Below, in pieces: positions 33,427-42,863 of a DNA stretch of 64,000 nt; within the stretch, counting starts at the first letter, position 1, and each line of letters begins with the position of its first letter. The DNA is from UBA3263 sp964528425 (GTDB lineage Bacteria; Bacteroidota; Bacteroidia; Bacteroidales; Muribaculaceae): NCBI GenBank assembly GCA_964528425.1, contig CAZGTD010000002.1:1-64000 (forward strand), written 5' to 3'. The notes under the pieces were generated by a model. That model did no database searches and had not been told where the DNA came from. It saw only the letters and a list, made by a program, of their open reading frames with translations. Position numbers and translations under genes: made by a program.

Positions 33427-34815
33427 TCAGTTCTTGGGGCCGCGCCAGCCTTTGCGGGCCGAAAGTTGCGGCGTTTTACCCGTAATGGCTTCGAGTGCTT
33501 TCAAATTGCGGCGCTTTGCCAGCGGATTTTCGCTCTCCGGTTCGGGTTCGTGTTCAAAACGAGGTTTGCGGTCGCGGTCGAATTTCTTGTCGCGGTCGAA
33601 TTTGCGGGGTTTCAGGTTCGGACGGTCGGTTCGGCGGCTGACTGTCTTTCCACCAGCGGCCTTGAAGGTTGCGCGGTCGCCGTCGAATATTATATATTCG
33701 CGCAGCTCGCATTGCAGCGAACCGTTCATAAGGGTATCGCGCGAGGATGGGCGCAGCCCGATGTGCATCATATCTTCGTCGCGGTAGCCGATAATCCACG
33801 CGTGGTAGCCGGTGAATACATGTTTAAGCTTGTTGCCCAATAGGTCATAGAGCCCTTCAAGATCGGCCGGACGGAGACGTTCGCCATAGGGCGGATTCGT
33901 AACCAGTACGCCGCCAGCCGGAGCTTCCGTCCAGGCGCTCAGGGGTTTAACCTGCAGGTCAACATATTTAGCCACTGCCGCGCGCTTGAGGTTTTCGCCG
34001 GCAATGCTGACTGCTTTAGGCGAAATGTCGGCTCCGATAATCGGGCAGGTTATTTCGCGCTCGGCGGAATCGTCGTTATAAATTTCTTCAAACAGCTCCC
34101 GGTCGAAGTCGGCCCACTGTTCAAAGGCGAAACCTTTTCTGAAGATGCCCGGCGCGATATTGGCGGCAATCAACGCGGCTTCGACCAGAAAAGTTCCGGA
34201 GCCGCACATCGGGTCTACAAACGGGCAATCGCCGCGCCAGCCGCTTTTCAGAATAATACCGGCCGCAAGAACTTCATTGATGGGAGCCTCGGTCTGAGCC
34301 TCACGCCAACCGCGGCGGTGAAGGCTTTCGCCCGATGAATCGAGGCTTAGGGTAACTTCCGAACCGGCAATGTGAACGTTGATTATAACGTCGGCATCGC
34401 TAAGGCGAACGCCCGGACGCTTTCCTTCGGGGTCGCGGTCGCGAAACCAGTCGGCAATCGCATCTTTTACCTTGTAAGTTACAAAGCGGGAGTTGGTGAA
34501 GTTTTCAGAGTTGACGGTAACTTCGATTGAAAAAGTTTTTTCCGGGGATAACAGTTGCGACCAATCATATTCCTTCACGCGGTCGTAGAGTTTGTCGGCA
34601 TCGAAGGCCCGGAAGGAATAAAAGGGTTTAAGAATCCGCAGGGCAGTGCGGCAGTGCAGATTGGCCTTATAAAGCATGGCCTTATCGCCTTGAAATGAAA
34701 CCATGCGCCTACCTGGCTCAACATTTTCCGCACCGAGAATCCGGAGCTCTTCAGCCAATACTTCTTCCAGTCCCTGAAAGGTTTTGGCTACCATTTCAAA
34801 CTTGTCAGTGTTCAT
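33427..34815 (-). CDS. THUMP-domain class I rRNA methyltransferase (RlmL-N-terminal type)
   Basis: The enzyme is predicted to methylate a guanine N2 of 23S rRNA, as for G2445 by the N-terminal half of RlmL. A THUMP domain (residues about 45-160) precedes the Rossmann methyltransferase domain with FVDPMCGSGTFLVEAALIA and the NPPYGERL catalytic motif. ATG 34815 (MNTDKFEMVAKTFQGLEE) is preferred over a TTG 12 nt upstream. The C-terminal 70 residues are strongly basic (SRRTDRPNLKPRKFDRDKKF), probably RNA-binding. Promoter at 34843-34850; purD follows. Confidence 0.9.
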   Translation of the reverse strand: MNTDKFEMVAKTFQGLEEVLAEELRILGAENVEPGRRMVSFQGDKAMLYKANLHCRTALRILKPFYSFRAFDADKLYDRVKEYDWSQLLSPEKTFSIEVTVNSENFTNSRFVTYKVKDAIADWFRDRDPEGKRPGVRLSDADVIINVHIAGSEVTLSLDSSGESLHRRGWREAQTEAPINEVLAAGIILKSGWRGDCPFVDPMCGSGTFLVEAALIAANIAPGIFRKGFAFEQWADFDRELFEEIYNDDSAEREITCPIIGADISPKAVSIAGENLKRAAVAKYVDLQVKPLSAWTEAPAGGVLVTNPPYGERLRPADLEGLYDLLGNKLKHVFTGYHAWIIGYRDEDMMHIGLRPSSRDTLMNGSLQCELREYIIFDGDRATFKAAGGKTVSRRTDRPNLKPRKFDRDKKFDRDRKPRFEHEPEPESENPLAKRRNLKALEAITGKTPQLSARKGWRGPKN

Positions 34816-34842
34816 CACTTTTGTCAATCGATTTTACGACTG

Positions 34843-34850
34843 CAAAATTA
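34843..34850 (-). promoter_or_regulatory. Promoter -7 box of the THUMP methyltransferase-purD unit
   Basis: TAATTTTG on the minus strand fits TAnnTTTG, 27 nt before ATG 34815. Confidence 0.55.
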
Positions 34851-34881
34851 CGCATTTTTCCTTAATCCCGCAAATAGAAAT

Positions 34882-36147
34882 TCAGAGGGGAGATACTTTT
34901 ATCAGCTCAAGTTTTGTTGCCGAAGAGCGGAGAATGTTAAAGTTATAGGGGCCGAGATGAACGTCGTCGCCCTGCGAGGGAATTGTTCCGGTTTCGTTAA
35001 GAATGTATCCGGCAAGGGTTTGATAATCGTCGCTCTCGGGAATATCAAGCCCGAATTGCTCGCGCAGGCGGTCCACTTCAACGCGTCCGCTGAATTCAAA
35101 CGACCCGTCGGGAAGGGCGCGGGCTGTAACAGTGTTGCGGTCATGTTCGTCTTGAATGTCACCGAGAATTTCTTCCATCAGGTCTTCGAGGGTAACCATT
35201 CCTGCGGTTCCGCCAAATTCGTCTACGACTATTGCCACGGAGCGTTTTTCGCTCAGCAGCCTGCGCATCATTTTGTTGGCCAGGAGCGATTCGGGAGCAA
35301 AAACCACCGGCTTCAGCGATTCTTTCCAGTCAACGCCCGGACGCAGAAGTTCGCTTACATGAATATAGCCGAGCACCGAGTCTATATCCTGTTCGTAGAC
35401 AATTATTTTTGAACGTCCCGAGGATGTGAATAATTGCGAGAGTTCCTCGCGCGAGGTAGTTGACAGGTTAACACCTACGATTTCATTGCGCGGAATCATG
35501 CAGTCGCGCAGGTGAATTGTTGAGAAATCAATGGCGTTATGAAAAATCTTTACCTCATTTTCGAGTTGCGGCCGTTCTTCCACCGGATTGTCGAGCGTGC
35601 GCTCGATGTAGTCGTTAAGGTCAACGACGCTGAGTTCGTCATCGCGGTCGTCATCACCCTTAATTCCGGCCATTCGCATCATTGCGTGCGATAGTGACGT
35701 AGTCAGCAGTGAAATCGGGTAGAGCAGCCAATAAAACAGCCACATAGGCAGCGCTACGACGCGCAGCGAAGCATTCGGGTTTATCCGGAAAATAGCTTTG
35801 GGTAGAAATTCGCCGGTTATGATGATAACTGCAGTTGTAATAAGGGTTTGAACAACCAAGGTCAGCATTTCGTTGCCGCCAACCCAGCGCGCAATGTCAT
35901 CTTCGAGCAACTTGGCTGCCGCTATACCGTAGATAACCAGCACTATGTTGTTGCCTACAAGCAGCGACGTAATGAAAAAGTCAGGGCGCGAATAATAGCG
36001 GTCGATAATTCGGGCAAGCAGTCCCCCTTTTTGTGTGTCGAGTTCAGCGCGTACCTTATCGGACGACACAAAGGCAATCTCCGTGCCTGAAAACAGGGCA
36101 GAGAGCAGCAGCGAGCCAACTATGATGAGAATCCAGGTTGTTATCAT
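34882..36147 (-). CDS. CNNM/GldE-type CBS-domain membrane protein
   Basis: A 421-residue hemolysin-family protein. An N-terminal CNNM (DUF21) domain with about four membrane helices starts SLLLSALFSGTEIAFVSSDK. Paired CBS domains (HLRDCMIPRNEIVGVNLSTT and VAIVVDEFGGTAGMVTLEDL) and a C-terminal CorC/HlyC domain follow. Relatives transport or sense divalent cations; in Bacteroidetes the gliding protein GldE belongs here. It overlaps lptC by 4 nt at the end of the divIC-coaX operon. Confidence 0.88.
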   Translation of the reverse strand: MITTWILIIVGSLLLSALFSGTEIAFVSSDKVRAELDTQKGGLLARIIDRYYSRPDFFITSLLVGNNIVLVIYGIAAAKLLEDDIARWVGGNEMLTLVVQTLITTAVIIITGEFLPKAIFRINPNASLRVVALPMWLFYWLLYPISLLTTSLSHAMMRMAGIKGDDDRDDELSVVDLNDYIERTLDNPVEERPQLENEVKIFHNAIDFSTIHLRDCMIPRNEIVGVNLSTTSREELSQLFTSSGRSKIIVYEQDIDSVLGYIHVSELLRPGVDWKESLKPVVFAPESLLANKMMRRLLSEKRSVAIVVDEFGGTAGMVTLEDLMEEILGDIQDEHDRNTVTARALPDGSFEFSGRVEVDRLREQFGLDIPESDDYQTLAGYILNETGTIPSQGDDVHLGPYNFNILRSSATKLELIKVSPL

Positions 36148-36698
36148 ATTCGGGTTTGAAGTCCTTCGGTTGGAAATATGCCGGTGGGCCGGCGAATGGT
36201 GTAAACGGTGATTTCTTCGTTGGAAACAAAGCCGTAGCCTTCGAGAATACGGTCGGCGCGTTCAATGTGGATAAACGAATCGGAATAGACTTTTCGGGCG
36301 GTTTGGTTCCAAAACAACTGAGGAGTAAGGAACTTATCGCCTCCGATATTGCGCATCCTTACGTTGCCATCGAGTTTCCAGAGTTTTTTTGCAGAGAAGT
36401 AGCGTGCGGTGTCGGCGACCAAAGTAGAAGTGATGTTCATCCTGTCGTCGAACTGCTGCAGGTTCAACCCTTCGGGAAAAAGCCAGTAGGGTTCGTCGGC
36501 ATCGTCAAACATCAGCCATTTCGGGGCTTCAATCCGGTAGCGCGTAATACCCGAGTCGGAGATGAAGCTGTTGACCGAGTCGGTAATCATTGTTGGGGTA
36601 ACGTTGCCGTCGATTTCCTGACGCTCAACGGTGAAGTCGTTATTGCAACTCCAGATGAGCATGCAACAAACTGTTATGATGAGCGGGAGCCGACGCAT
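36144..36698 (-). CDS. lptC: LPS export protein LptC
   Basis: LptC bridges the inner-membrane LPS transporter to periplasmic LptA. The 184-residue product starts with a lipoprotein-type signal (PLIITVCCMLIWSC) and has the repeated beta-strand (jellyroll) pattern of the family, for example KLWKLDGNVRMRN and TPQLFWNQTARKVYSD. A lipid-anchored LptC is usual in Bacteroidetes. It abuts the outer-membrane protein gene and overlaps the CNNM gene by 4 nt. Confidence 0.85.
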   Translation of the reverse strand: MRRLPLIITVCCMLIWSCNNDFTVERQEIDGNVTPTMITDSVNSFISDSGITRYRIEAPKWLMFDDADEPYWLFPEGLNLQQFDDRMNITSTLVADTARYFSAKKLWKLDGNVRMRNIGGDKFLTPQLFWNQTARKVYSDSFIHIERADRILEGYGFVSNEEITVYTIRRPTGIFPTEGLQTRI

Positions 36699-37949
36699 TT
36701 ATCGGATTTTGCTGGGCACGAACCAGACCTCATTGAGCGCTATGCCCAAGGTTACCATGAAGTAGTTTTCGGCCACTGAAGCGGCGGGCGATGTGTTGCG
36801 ATGGGTATATTCAAATCCGAGGTTAACGGCCGTGCGCATCGGAGTCGGGAATCCGAATCCGCAGCTCAGACCGTATTCCTTAACGGCGTTAGGACCGACC
36901 TTAACATAGTCGCGGCCATAGTGGGCACCTATGCGATATGACATGCGCTTGAAATAGTTGCCGCGTATTTCGGGGGTATATTCGGCGCCTAAAGCCAGCT
37001 GATAGCGGTTGTTGAAGGTTTGCGGGTCGCTGAAGTTTTCGATACCGAGGAATTTGGCGCTGGTCCATGACTGATAAGTAAAGTCAGCACCAACGGTTAA
37101 CCGGCGGTCCCACTGGTATGCGATTCCGACTCCTATGGTTGCAGGTAGCGAAAAACGCGATGCAAGCGAGGTGTAGCCGATAGTGTCGACCGACGAACCT
37201 GAGTCTGTAGAAATGTCATACTTGGTTCCGTAACCATGGCCATGAAGCTTGTGGCCCAGGGTATATGTCAAACCAAGGGTAACGGTGTTGACGCGGTTGA
37301 ATGTTAGTCCATATTGAATGCCGAATTCCAGGTTGAAGTCGCGCACATGGAGAATACGTTCATAAAGGGCCGCGGCGCCGTTGTCGGCATAAACATAGGC
37401 GTCGTTAATAACGTTGCCGAAAAGTAATCCGGCGTTGAACCCTACGCTCAAGCCCTTTACCGGGCGGGCCGCCCATCCGAGATATGCTTCGCTGATACCT
37501 CCGGACCCCTCGTAATTCACCTGTCCGTCGGGAATAAGGGCGCCGAACCGATAGCCGGTCGACGAGTAGGGGAGCAGGCCGATCGATGCTCCCATCCACT
37601 TGCCGATAGGAACCTGCATTGTAACATAGTCGAGCCCGCCAAGGGTTTTCTGAAACGACCGGTCATTGTCGGAAAAACGGCCTGCGCCGATGTTAGCACC
37701 TATGTCGAAAAGAAATGTCATGGTGTCGATAGCAGCGTAGCTGGCCGGGTTTTTAACGTTGATCTGGCGTTTGGAGCGGAGTGCGTAGCCGATTCCGCCC
37801 ATTGCGCGTTGCGATGCGGAAATATGGTCGTTGAGGCGTCCGTAGCCGAGCATCGAGTAGGGCGATGCACCGGCGGTTTCGTCGGATCGTAGCCCCGACG
37901 CAACGCCGAATACCATAAGGGCGGCGAGAATATGTTTGATGAATTTCAT
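36699..37949 (-). CDS. Outer-membrane beta-barrel protein
   Basis: A 416-residue protein with a signal peptide (MKFIKHILAALMVFGVASG) and repeating amphipathic strands ending in aromatic residues (YTLGHKLHGHGYGTKYDIST, YSSTGYRFGALI). ASPYSMLGYGRLND near the N-terminus recalls Bacteroidetes OMPP1/FadL-like porins. Ligand unknown. It overlaps coaX by 4 nt and is next to lptC, a conserved-looking arrangement that suggests envelope biogenesis or transport. Confidence 0.75.
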   Translation of the reverse strand: MKFIKHILAALMVFGVASGLRSDETAGASPYSMLGYGRLNDHISASQRAMGGIGYALRSKRQINVKNPASYAAIDTMTFLFDIGANIGAGRFSDNDRSFQKTLGGLDYVTMQVPIGKWMGASIGLLPYSSTGYRFGALIPDGQVNYEGSGGISEAYLGWAARPVKGLSVGFNAGLLFGNVINDAYVYADNGAAALYERILHVRDFNLEFGIQYGLTFNRVNTVTLGLTYTLGHKLHGHGYGTKYDISTDSGSSVDTIGYTSLASRFSLPATIGVGIAYQWDRRLTVGADFTYQSWTSAKFLGIENFSDPQTFNNRYQLALGAEYTPEIRGNYFKRMSYRIGAHYGRDYVKVGPNAVKEYGLSCGFGFPTPMRTAVNLGFEYTHRNTSPAASVAENYFMVTLGIALNEVWFVPSKIR

Positions 37950-38674
37950 AAGTTGCTATGGAGAATATGGTTAAGACCGTAATTGACCAGATGGGAAACT
38001 ATTGTGGGCTCTACATCGGCCGGGAGCAGGGCTGCTATTTCCGGAGCCCAGCCGCCCGACAGGACTATGCGCCGTTGGCGACCATAGCCGCTATAGTAGA
38101 GCAGCTCGGCAACGACTCCGCGCATGGCGCCGGCCCGCAGGGCGTCGACAGTGGTGCGGCCTACTGTTGGAATTTCGGCTCCATGGCCGCTGACCAGAGG
38201 CAGGCGCGCAGTGTAGTGGTTGAGCGCACGCAAGCGCATGCCGGGGCCGGGCGATATATTTCCGCCAAGATATTCCCCGTTGGCCGAAACCAGGTCGAAT
38301 GTCGAAGCGGTGCCGATGTCGGCAACCAGCAGGTCGCAGCCCGGAATCATGGCGGCAGCTCCAACGGCAGCGGCCAGGCGGTCGGCTCCGAGGGTTTCGG
38401 GCGATTCGTAGAGGTTAATGAGCGATATGGGCGTGTCCGGGGTCAACTGCATGGAAATAGGGGCGTTGACGGCTGTGAGCAAGGTTGACAGCGTGCGGTT
38501 ATGTGCAACCGAGCAGCCGATTGCCGCGCGAACGTTGTAGCCGTCGATTGCCTCACGGATGTTGCTTTTCGGTGTAAGCAGGGCCGACGCGAGCTCCTGG
38601 CGGGTATTCCAGTCGTAAACAACAAGCTTGGTGGAGCTGTTGCCCTGGTCGAGGGTTAGCGAAACGTCGGTCAT
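37946..38674 (-). CDS. coaX: Type III pantothenate kinase
   Basis: CoaX performs the first step of CoA synthesis from pantothenate. ATG 38674 (MTDVSLTLDQGNSSTKLVVYD) is chosen since the longer frame runs through the neighbour gene. The 242 residues show DQGNSSTK (phosphate-binding motif), GADRLAAAVGA and VADIGTASTFDLV. It overlaps the membrane protein gene upstream and the outer-membrane protein gene downstream by 4 nt each. Confidence 0.95.
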   Translation of the reverse strand: MTDVSLTLDQGNSSTKLVVYDWNTRQELASALLTPKSNIREAIDGYNVRAAIGCSVAHNRTLSTLLTAVNAPISMQLTPDTPISLINLYESPETLGADRLAAAVGAAAMIPGCDLLVADIGTASTFDLVSANGEYLGGNISPGPGMRLRALNHYTARLPLVSGHGAEIPTVGRTTVDALRAGAMRGVVAELLYYSGYGRQRRIVLSGGWAPEIAALLPADVEPTIVSHLVNYGLNHILHSNL

Positions 38675-39033
38675 GAGTTTTTGCGCTGAACCAGCGAAAG
38701 CGCTATCGAGCAGTATATTTGAATCGCTGCACCGGCCAGCGTAAAGGCCAGCCAGTCGCGAAGAACCGGAGCCGAATAGAAGGCAAAGAAGGCGGCTACG
38801 CAAAAGAGCAGCGCACTCCACGATTCGAGCCTGAGCAAGCGGCGCACCCTGATTGGCAGATTGGGGTCAGCTGCCGGCTGAAACAAGCGACCGATGAGTG
38901 TCAGTCCGGCGCCGGTGGCAAATACATAGCGAAACGCGTTGTTGAATGGATTGTTCGAAAGTATCGGCATCAGCACTCCGGCGGCTACCAGAAGGAGTCC
39001 GACAAGAAAGAGTGCGGGAGATATTTTCTTCAT
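38671..39033 (-). CDS. Small multi-helix membrane protein, unknown function
   Basis: A 120-residue protein from ATG 39033 (MKKISPALFLVGLLLVAAGV); a start at 39066 is also open but puts a charged extension ahead of the first helix and overlaps divIC. It has about four hydrophobic helices and an arginine-rich loop (LPIRVRRLLRLE). The family is not recognised. It lies between divIC and coaX in one operon. Confidence 0.65.
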   Translation of the reverse strand: MKKISPALFLVGLLLVAAGVLMPILSNNPFNNAFRYVFATGAGLTLIGRLFQPAADPNLPIRVRRLLRLESWSALLFCVAAFFAFYSAPVLRDWLAFTLAGAAIQIYCSIALSLVQRKNS

Positions 39034-39058
39034 TGCAATGAATTGAAAGAATTTCGGT

Positions 39059-39340
39059 TTAGTCAAAAATATAAACGTCTTCGCTCGGGCGCTGCATGTG
39101 GTAATGTTCGCGCACTATGCGTTCAAGTTCGTGGGGGTCGGAGTCGAGGCGACGGTTTAGTTCCTGATAGTGGCGCAAGGTATCCTCATATTGGCTGATG
39201 CGCTCCTCAAGATTGCGGATTTCAGCGGCATATTCGTAGCTTTTGCTGACTGAATTGTCGTTGAAGAACAAAACGAAAGCCATGAAGGCCAGAACGACCA
39301 TCAGCGATAGCGAGAAATATCTTTTGAGCCACTGTTTCAT
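39059..39340 (-). CDS. Septum formation initiator, FtsB/DivIC family
   Basis: The 93-residue protein has a short cytoplasmic tail, one membrane helix (FSLSLMVVLAFMAFVLFF) and a periplasmic coiled coil (IRNLEERISQYEDTLRHYQE). It ends with an FtsB-like ELERIVREHYHMQRPSEDVY segment. FtsB/DivIC links division proteins FtsL and FtsQ. It heads the divIC-coaX-lptC operon. The -7 box of its promoter ends only 7 nt before the ATG, so the mRNA leader is very short. Confidence 0.88.
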   Translation of the reverse strand: MKQWLKRYFSLSLMVVLAFMAFVLFFNDNSVSKSYEYAAEIRNLEERISQYEDTLRHYQELNRRLDSDPHELERIVREHYHMQRPSEDVYIFD

Positions 39341-39347
39341 AATTGCG

Positions 39348-39355
39348 CAAAGTTA
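39348..39355 (-). promoter_or_regulatory. Promoter -7 box of divIC, giving a near-leaderless mRNA
   Basis: TAACTTTG on the minus strand is followed by 7 nt (cgcaatt) and then ATG. If transcription starts the usual 3-5 nt after the box, the 5' UTR is only a few nucleotides. The stretch 39356-39517 holds AT-rich sequence and duplicated ATTCCCTTT but no gene. Confidence 0.6.
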
Positions 39356-39517
39356 CAAAAACTTTTCCAACCCGCAAGAAAGATTTAGTAATTTTCAATA
39401 ATTTTTAGTAATTTTGAGCCGATAAACCCATTATTCCCTTTATTCCCTTTAGCAAACGGCGGGTTGGCAACAAAATGGGGAGGAAAGGTGTTTAACCGAT
39501 AAAAAAGATTATTTATC

Positions 39518-40204
39518 ATGACTGAAATTGAAGCATTAAGAGAGAGACGGTCAATTAGAAAATATCAGGACCGGCCGCTGGAGGCATCGGTTGTTGATGC
39601 CCTCAACCGCGAAATTGAAAAAATCAACCGCGAGGGCGACCTGCGGATGCAGTTGGTAACGAATGAGCCAAAGGCCTTTAAAGGCTTTTTGAGCTATGGC
39701 TCTTTCAGTAATGTCAGCAACTACGTTATGGTTGTTGGCCGTAAGTCCGACTCGCTGGAATATCGTGCGGGCTACTATAGCGAAAAGTTTGTTTTGGAAG
39801 CCCAGAAGTTAGGTTTGCGCACATGTATTGTCGGCCTTACCTATAAGAAAGTCGACGGTGCATTTACCATCGGCCCGGACGAAAGAGTGGTTGTTTGCAT
39901 AGCCATCGGCTACGGAGCCGAAGATGGCCGCAACCATAAAGTGAAGACTCCGGAGCAGGTCAGTAACCTTACTGCGGAGTCTCCCGAATGGTTTGCCAGC
40001 GGCGTAGAAGCGGCCCTGAAGGCGCCAACGGCCGTTAATCAGCAGAAGTTTTATTTTGAATATGTCGCGCCCGATGGCGTTAAGCCTCAGCGCGGAAAGT
40101 CGCTTGTGGGCTATACAAAAATCGACCTCGGCATAGCAATGTTTAATTTTGAGGTAGGTGCCGGCCGCGAGAACTTCCGCTGGATCGATTCGCCCTTAGG
40201 TTAA
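39518..40204 (+). CDS. Nitroreductase-family flavoprotein
   Basis: A 228-residue FMN-dependent oxidoreductase-like protein. RRSIRKYQDRPLE is the classical N-terminal FMN-binding segment of nitroreductases. A distinctive C-terminal half (WFASGVEAALKAPTAVNQQK) duplicates the pattern of an FMN-binding helix, as in the TM-1586-like subgroup. Substrate unknown. No consensus promoter is evident upstream. Its end overlaps the convergent cydB gene by 4 nt. Confidence 0.85.
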   Translation: MTEIEALRERRSIRKYQDRPLEASVVDALNREIEKINREGDLRMQLVTNEPKAFKGFLSYGSFSNVSNYVMVVGRKSDSLEYRAGYYSEKFVLEAQKLGLRTCIVGLTYKKVDGAFTIGPDERVVVCIAIGYGAEDGRNHKVKTPEQVSNLTAESPEWFASGVEAALKAPTAVNQQKFYFEYVAPDGVKPQRGKSLVGYTKIDLGIAMFNFEVGAGRENFRWIDSPLG

Positions 40205-41319
40205 TAGTCGGCGTCGTCGGGGGTGATGGGGCGCGAGGTCATTTTGCGCCAAACGTAGGCAATGTAGGCGGCCACCACCGGAATCACCAGCGATGCGTAG
40301 GCCATCACTTCGAGGGTGAAGGGCGACGAAGAACTGTTGGCCAGCGTAAGGCTCGACTGCATATCGGCTGTCGAAGGATAATAGCTTGTTGAATTATAGC
40401 CCATTACCCAGAAAAGCGACATGATAACCAAAACGGTTCCGCAGCCAATCAATAGCATTGCGTGGTCGAATTTCGGGCGGATAATTACGCCGGCAATCGC
40501 AATGAGCACCAGCACTACTCCGACAATGAACACCAGTGCGGCCCACCACATTTCCTGGAAGTTATTCAGGTAGCCGTTGGCAACCTTGTGGATAACGCCG
40601 TTGGCGTCGGCAACGTAGGCCGGGGCCATCAGCAGCATTGCTACGAACACCAGAAACAGCGGCACGAACAGGGCTGAATTTACCAGCACCTGGCGCGTCA
40701 GCCGGCGGCGCAGTGTGGCGTCATGGGCCGTGTTTTCAAGCAAGAAAATCGCACCTTCTACGCGGGCCAGCAGAAGCACTACCGCTCCGAGCAGAACGCA
40801 TTTGGGCTCTGCCAGGGCCTCCAGTCCATGCCATGAGTTGGTCCAGGTTGAAATTACGGGACTTGCGGGGTCCAGAATGTTCTGGCGGTCAATAACGAAG
40901 TCAGCGCCGAAAATCATGGTTGCCACGGCAACTCCGAGCAGGAAGCACCCGAACACTCCGTTTAAAAAAAGCAGGAAGTCGTAGACGCGCGCGCCGTAAA
41001 GGTTGCCGCGTTTGCGGCGGAATTCATAGCTGAACGCCTGAACAACAAACGAGAACAATATGGCGACCCAAAGCCAATAGGCGCCGCCGAAGCTCGTTGA
41101 GTAAAAGAGCGGAAATGAGGCGAAAAAGGCACCTCCAAAAACAACCAGAGTAGTGAACGTAAGTTCCCATTTCCGCCCGAGAGCGTTGATAATCATTGAG
41201 CGGTCGCCCTCGCGCCTAACGCCGAGGAGCATCGACTGTCCGCCCTGAACAAAAAGCATGAATACGAGTGCGGCGGCCAATACGGAGATCAGGAACCACC
41301 AGTAGTTTTGAAGAAACAT
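40201..41319 (-). CDS. cydB: Cytochrome bd ubiquinol oxidase subunit II
   Basis: CydB pairs with CydA to make the high-affinity quinol oxidase that reduces oxygen in the inner membrane. The 372-residue protein has about nine membrane helices and the family N-terminus (YWWFLISVLAAALVFMLFVQ) with GGQSML. It follows cydA by 5 nt. Confidence 0.93.
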   Translation of the reverse strand: MFLQNYWWFLISVLAAALVFMLFVQGGQSMLLGVRREGDRSMIINALGRKWELTFTTLVVFGGAFFASFPLFYSTSFGGAYWLWVAILFSFVVQAFSYEFRRKRGNLYGARVYDFLLFLNGVFGCFLLGVAVATMIFGADFVIDRQNILDPASPVISTWTNSWHGLEALAEPKCVLLGAVVLLLARVEGAIFLLENTAHDATLRRRLTRQVLVNSALFVPLFLVFVAMLLMAPAYVADANGVIHKVANGYLNNFQEMWWAALVFIVGVVLVLIAIAGVIIRPKFDHAMLLIGCGTVLVIMSLFWVMGYNSTSYYPSTADMQSSLTLANSSSSPFTLEVMAYASLVIPVVAAYIAYVWRKMTSRPITPDDADY

Positions 41320-41324
41320 AAGGC

Positions 41325-42848
41325 TTAAATTTCTTTATTCCGGTTTATTTTGGTGAACATAATGGTGATTTCGGCAAAGAGCAGCAGGGTAAACACAGCC
41401 GCAAAGAGCCAGAAGGTAAGCTGAACAGACGAGGCCGACAGGGCCGAGATAGCTGCGCGAGTGGGCAGGATGTTTTGAATGACCCACGGCTGACGTCCGA
41501 CCTCGGCACATATCCAGCCGGCTTGGGAGCATCCCCAGGCGGCAACGATTGAGAGCATGCCGATCCACGACGCTCCGAGAGTTTTGAGCCAGCGGTCGGC
41601 ACGATATGCCAGCAGGAGGGCAACAACGAAAAATGCCATCAGGTAGCCACCCAGAATAACCATCAGGTGGAATGCGTAGAAGGTCATGGCAACCGGCGGA
41701 ATCAGTTCTTCGGGGTTATCGTAGTAGCCATAGCCGAAATATGGATAATCGGCGCGCAGAGCAGCGAGGTCTTCGGCGCTGTGGGTTTGTCCGTAGCGTT
41801 CAAGGGCCTGGCGCGCGGCAGTTCCGCGGGCCATACGTTCTTCGTAGCTGAGGGTATTCACTTCCTTGCCGTCGATTTCGTCGTGGCCTTCAATAATGTC
41901 ATAAATGCCGGGAATGTAGGCGTTGAAGTCGCCGCGGGCCATCCACGACAGGGCGCCGGGCAAACCGATTTTAAAGCTGTAGGGGTCGGCATCGTTGCTG
42001 AATTCTTTTTCGGGATTCAGAATTCCGAATGCCACCAGCTCGGTAGAGTTCCCGCCGCGCCAAAGGCCCTCCATGGCGGCGAGTTTCATGGGCTGGGTGC
42101 GACTTACGTCAACGGCCGACGAGTGGCCCGAAGCGAAGGTTATCAGCAATCCGGCCAGACCAACCCACGACGCAACTTTTACTGCTGGAAGCGCAAAGGC
42201 GGTTTCGCGGCGGCGACGCATCATGTAGCAGCTTACGCCAACAACGAACACCCCGCCGAGCGCCCACGACGACGTTACGGCATGAATCAGCTTGTTCATG
42301 GCCACGGGGCTGAGAGCAACTTCCCAAAACGAGGTCATTTCGTTGCGCATGGTGTCAGGGTTGAAGGTCATGCCTACGGGATATTGCATCCATGCGTTGG
42401 CAACGAGAATCCAAAGCGCCGAAATCATGGCGCCGATAGCCGTTAGCCATGTGGCGGTCAGATGGAAGCGGCGGCTGACTCGGCCCCAGCCAAGAACCAT
42501 AACTACAACAAACGTTGATTCAAGGAAGAAGGCAAACAGGCCCTCGATTGCCAGTGGGGCGCCGAAAATGTCGCCCACAAACCAGGAGTAGTTACTCCAG
42601 TTGGTGCCGAATTCAAATTCGAGGATAATACCGGTTGCAACGCCGCACACGAAGTTGACGGCAAAGAGCTTGGTCCAGAAGCGGGTCAGCTTGGCCAGCT
42701 GTTCCGAACCGGAGCGGTAGGCCATGGTTTCAAGAATCGCAACGATAACGGATAGTCCGAGGGTCAATGGCACGAACAGCCAATGGTACATCGCGGTCAG
42801 GGCAAACTGCCATCTCGACCACTCAACAACAGAAATCAAGTCAGGCAT
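41325..42848 (-). CDS. cydA: Cytochrome bd ubiquinol oxidase subunit I
   Basis: CydA carries haems b558, b595 and d and the quinol-oxidising Q loop. The 507 residues include the N-terminal SRWQFALTAMYHWLFVPLTL with haem ligand His22, GRQPWVIQNILPT near the C-terminus and an acidic Q loop around residues 290-350. Bacteroidetes use this enzyme to tolerate and respire low oxygen. It lies 15 nt after the DUF4492 gene and 5 nt before cydB. Confidence 0.96.
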   Translation of the reverse strand: MPDLISVVEWSRWQFALTAMYHWLFVPLTLGLSVIVAILETMAYRSGSEQLAKLTRFWTKLFAVNFVCGVATGIILEFEFGTNWSNYSWFVGDIFGAPLAIEGLFAFFLESTFVVVMVLGWGRVSRRFHLTATWLTAIGAMISALWILVANAWMQYPVGMTFNPDTMRNEMTSFWEVALSPVAMNKLIHAVTSSWALGGVFVVGVSCYMMRRRRETAFALPAVKVASWVGLAGLLITFASGHSSAVDVSRTQPMKLAAMEGLWRGGNSTELVAFGILNPEKEFSNDADPYSFKIGLPGALSWMARGDFNAYIPGIYDIIEGHDEIDGKEVNTLSYEERMARGTAARQALERYGQTHSAEDLAALRADYPYFGYGYYDNPEELIPPVAMTFYAFHLMVILGGYLMAFFVVALLLAYRADRWLKTLGASWIGMLSIVAAWGCSQAGWICAEVGRQPWVIQNILPTRAAISALSASSVQLTFWLFAAVFTLLLFAEITIMFTKINRNKEI

Positions 42849-42863
42849 GGTATTCAGAGTTTT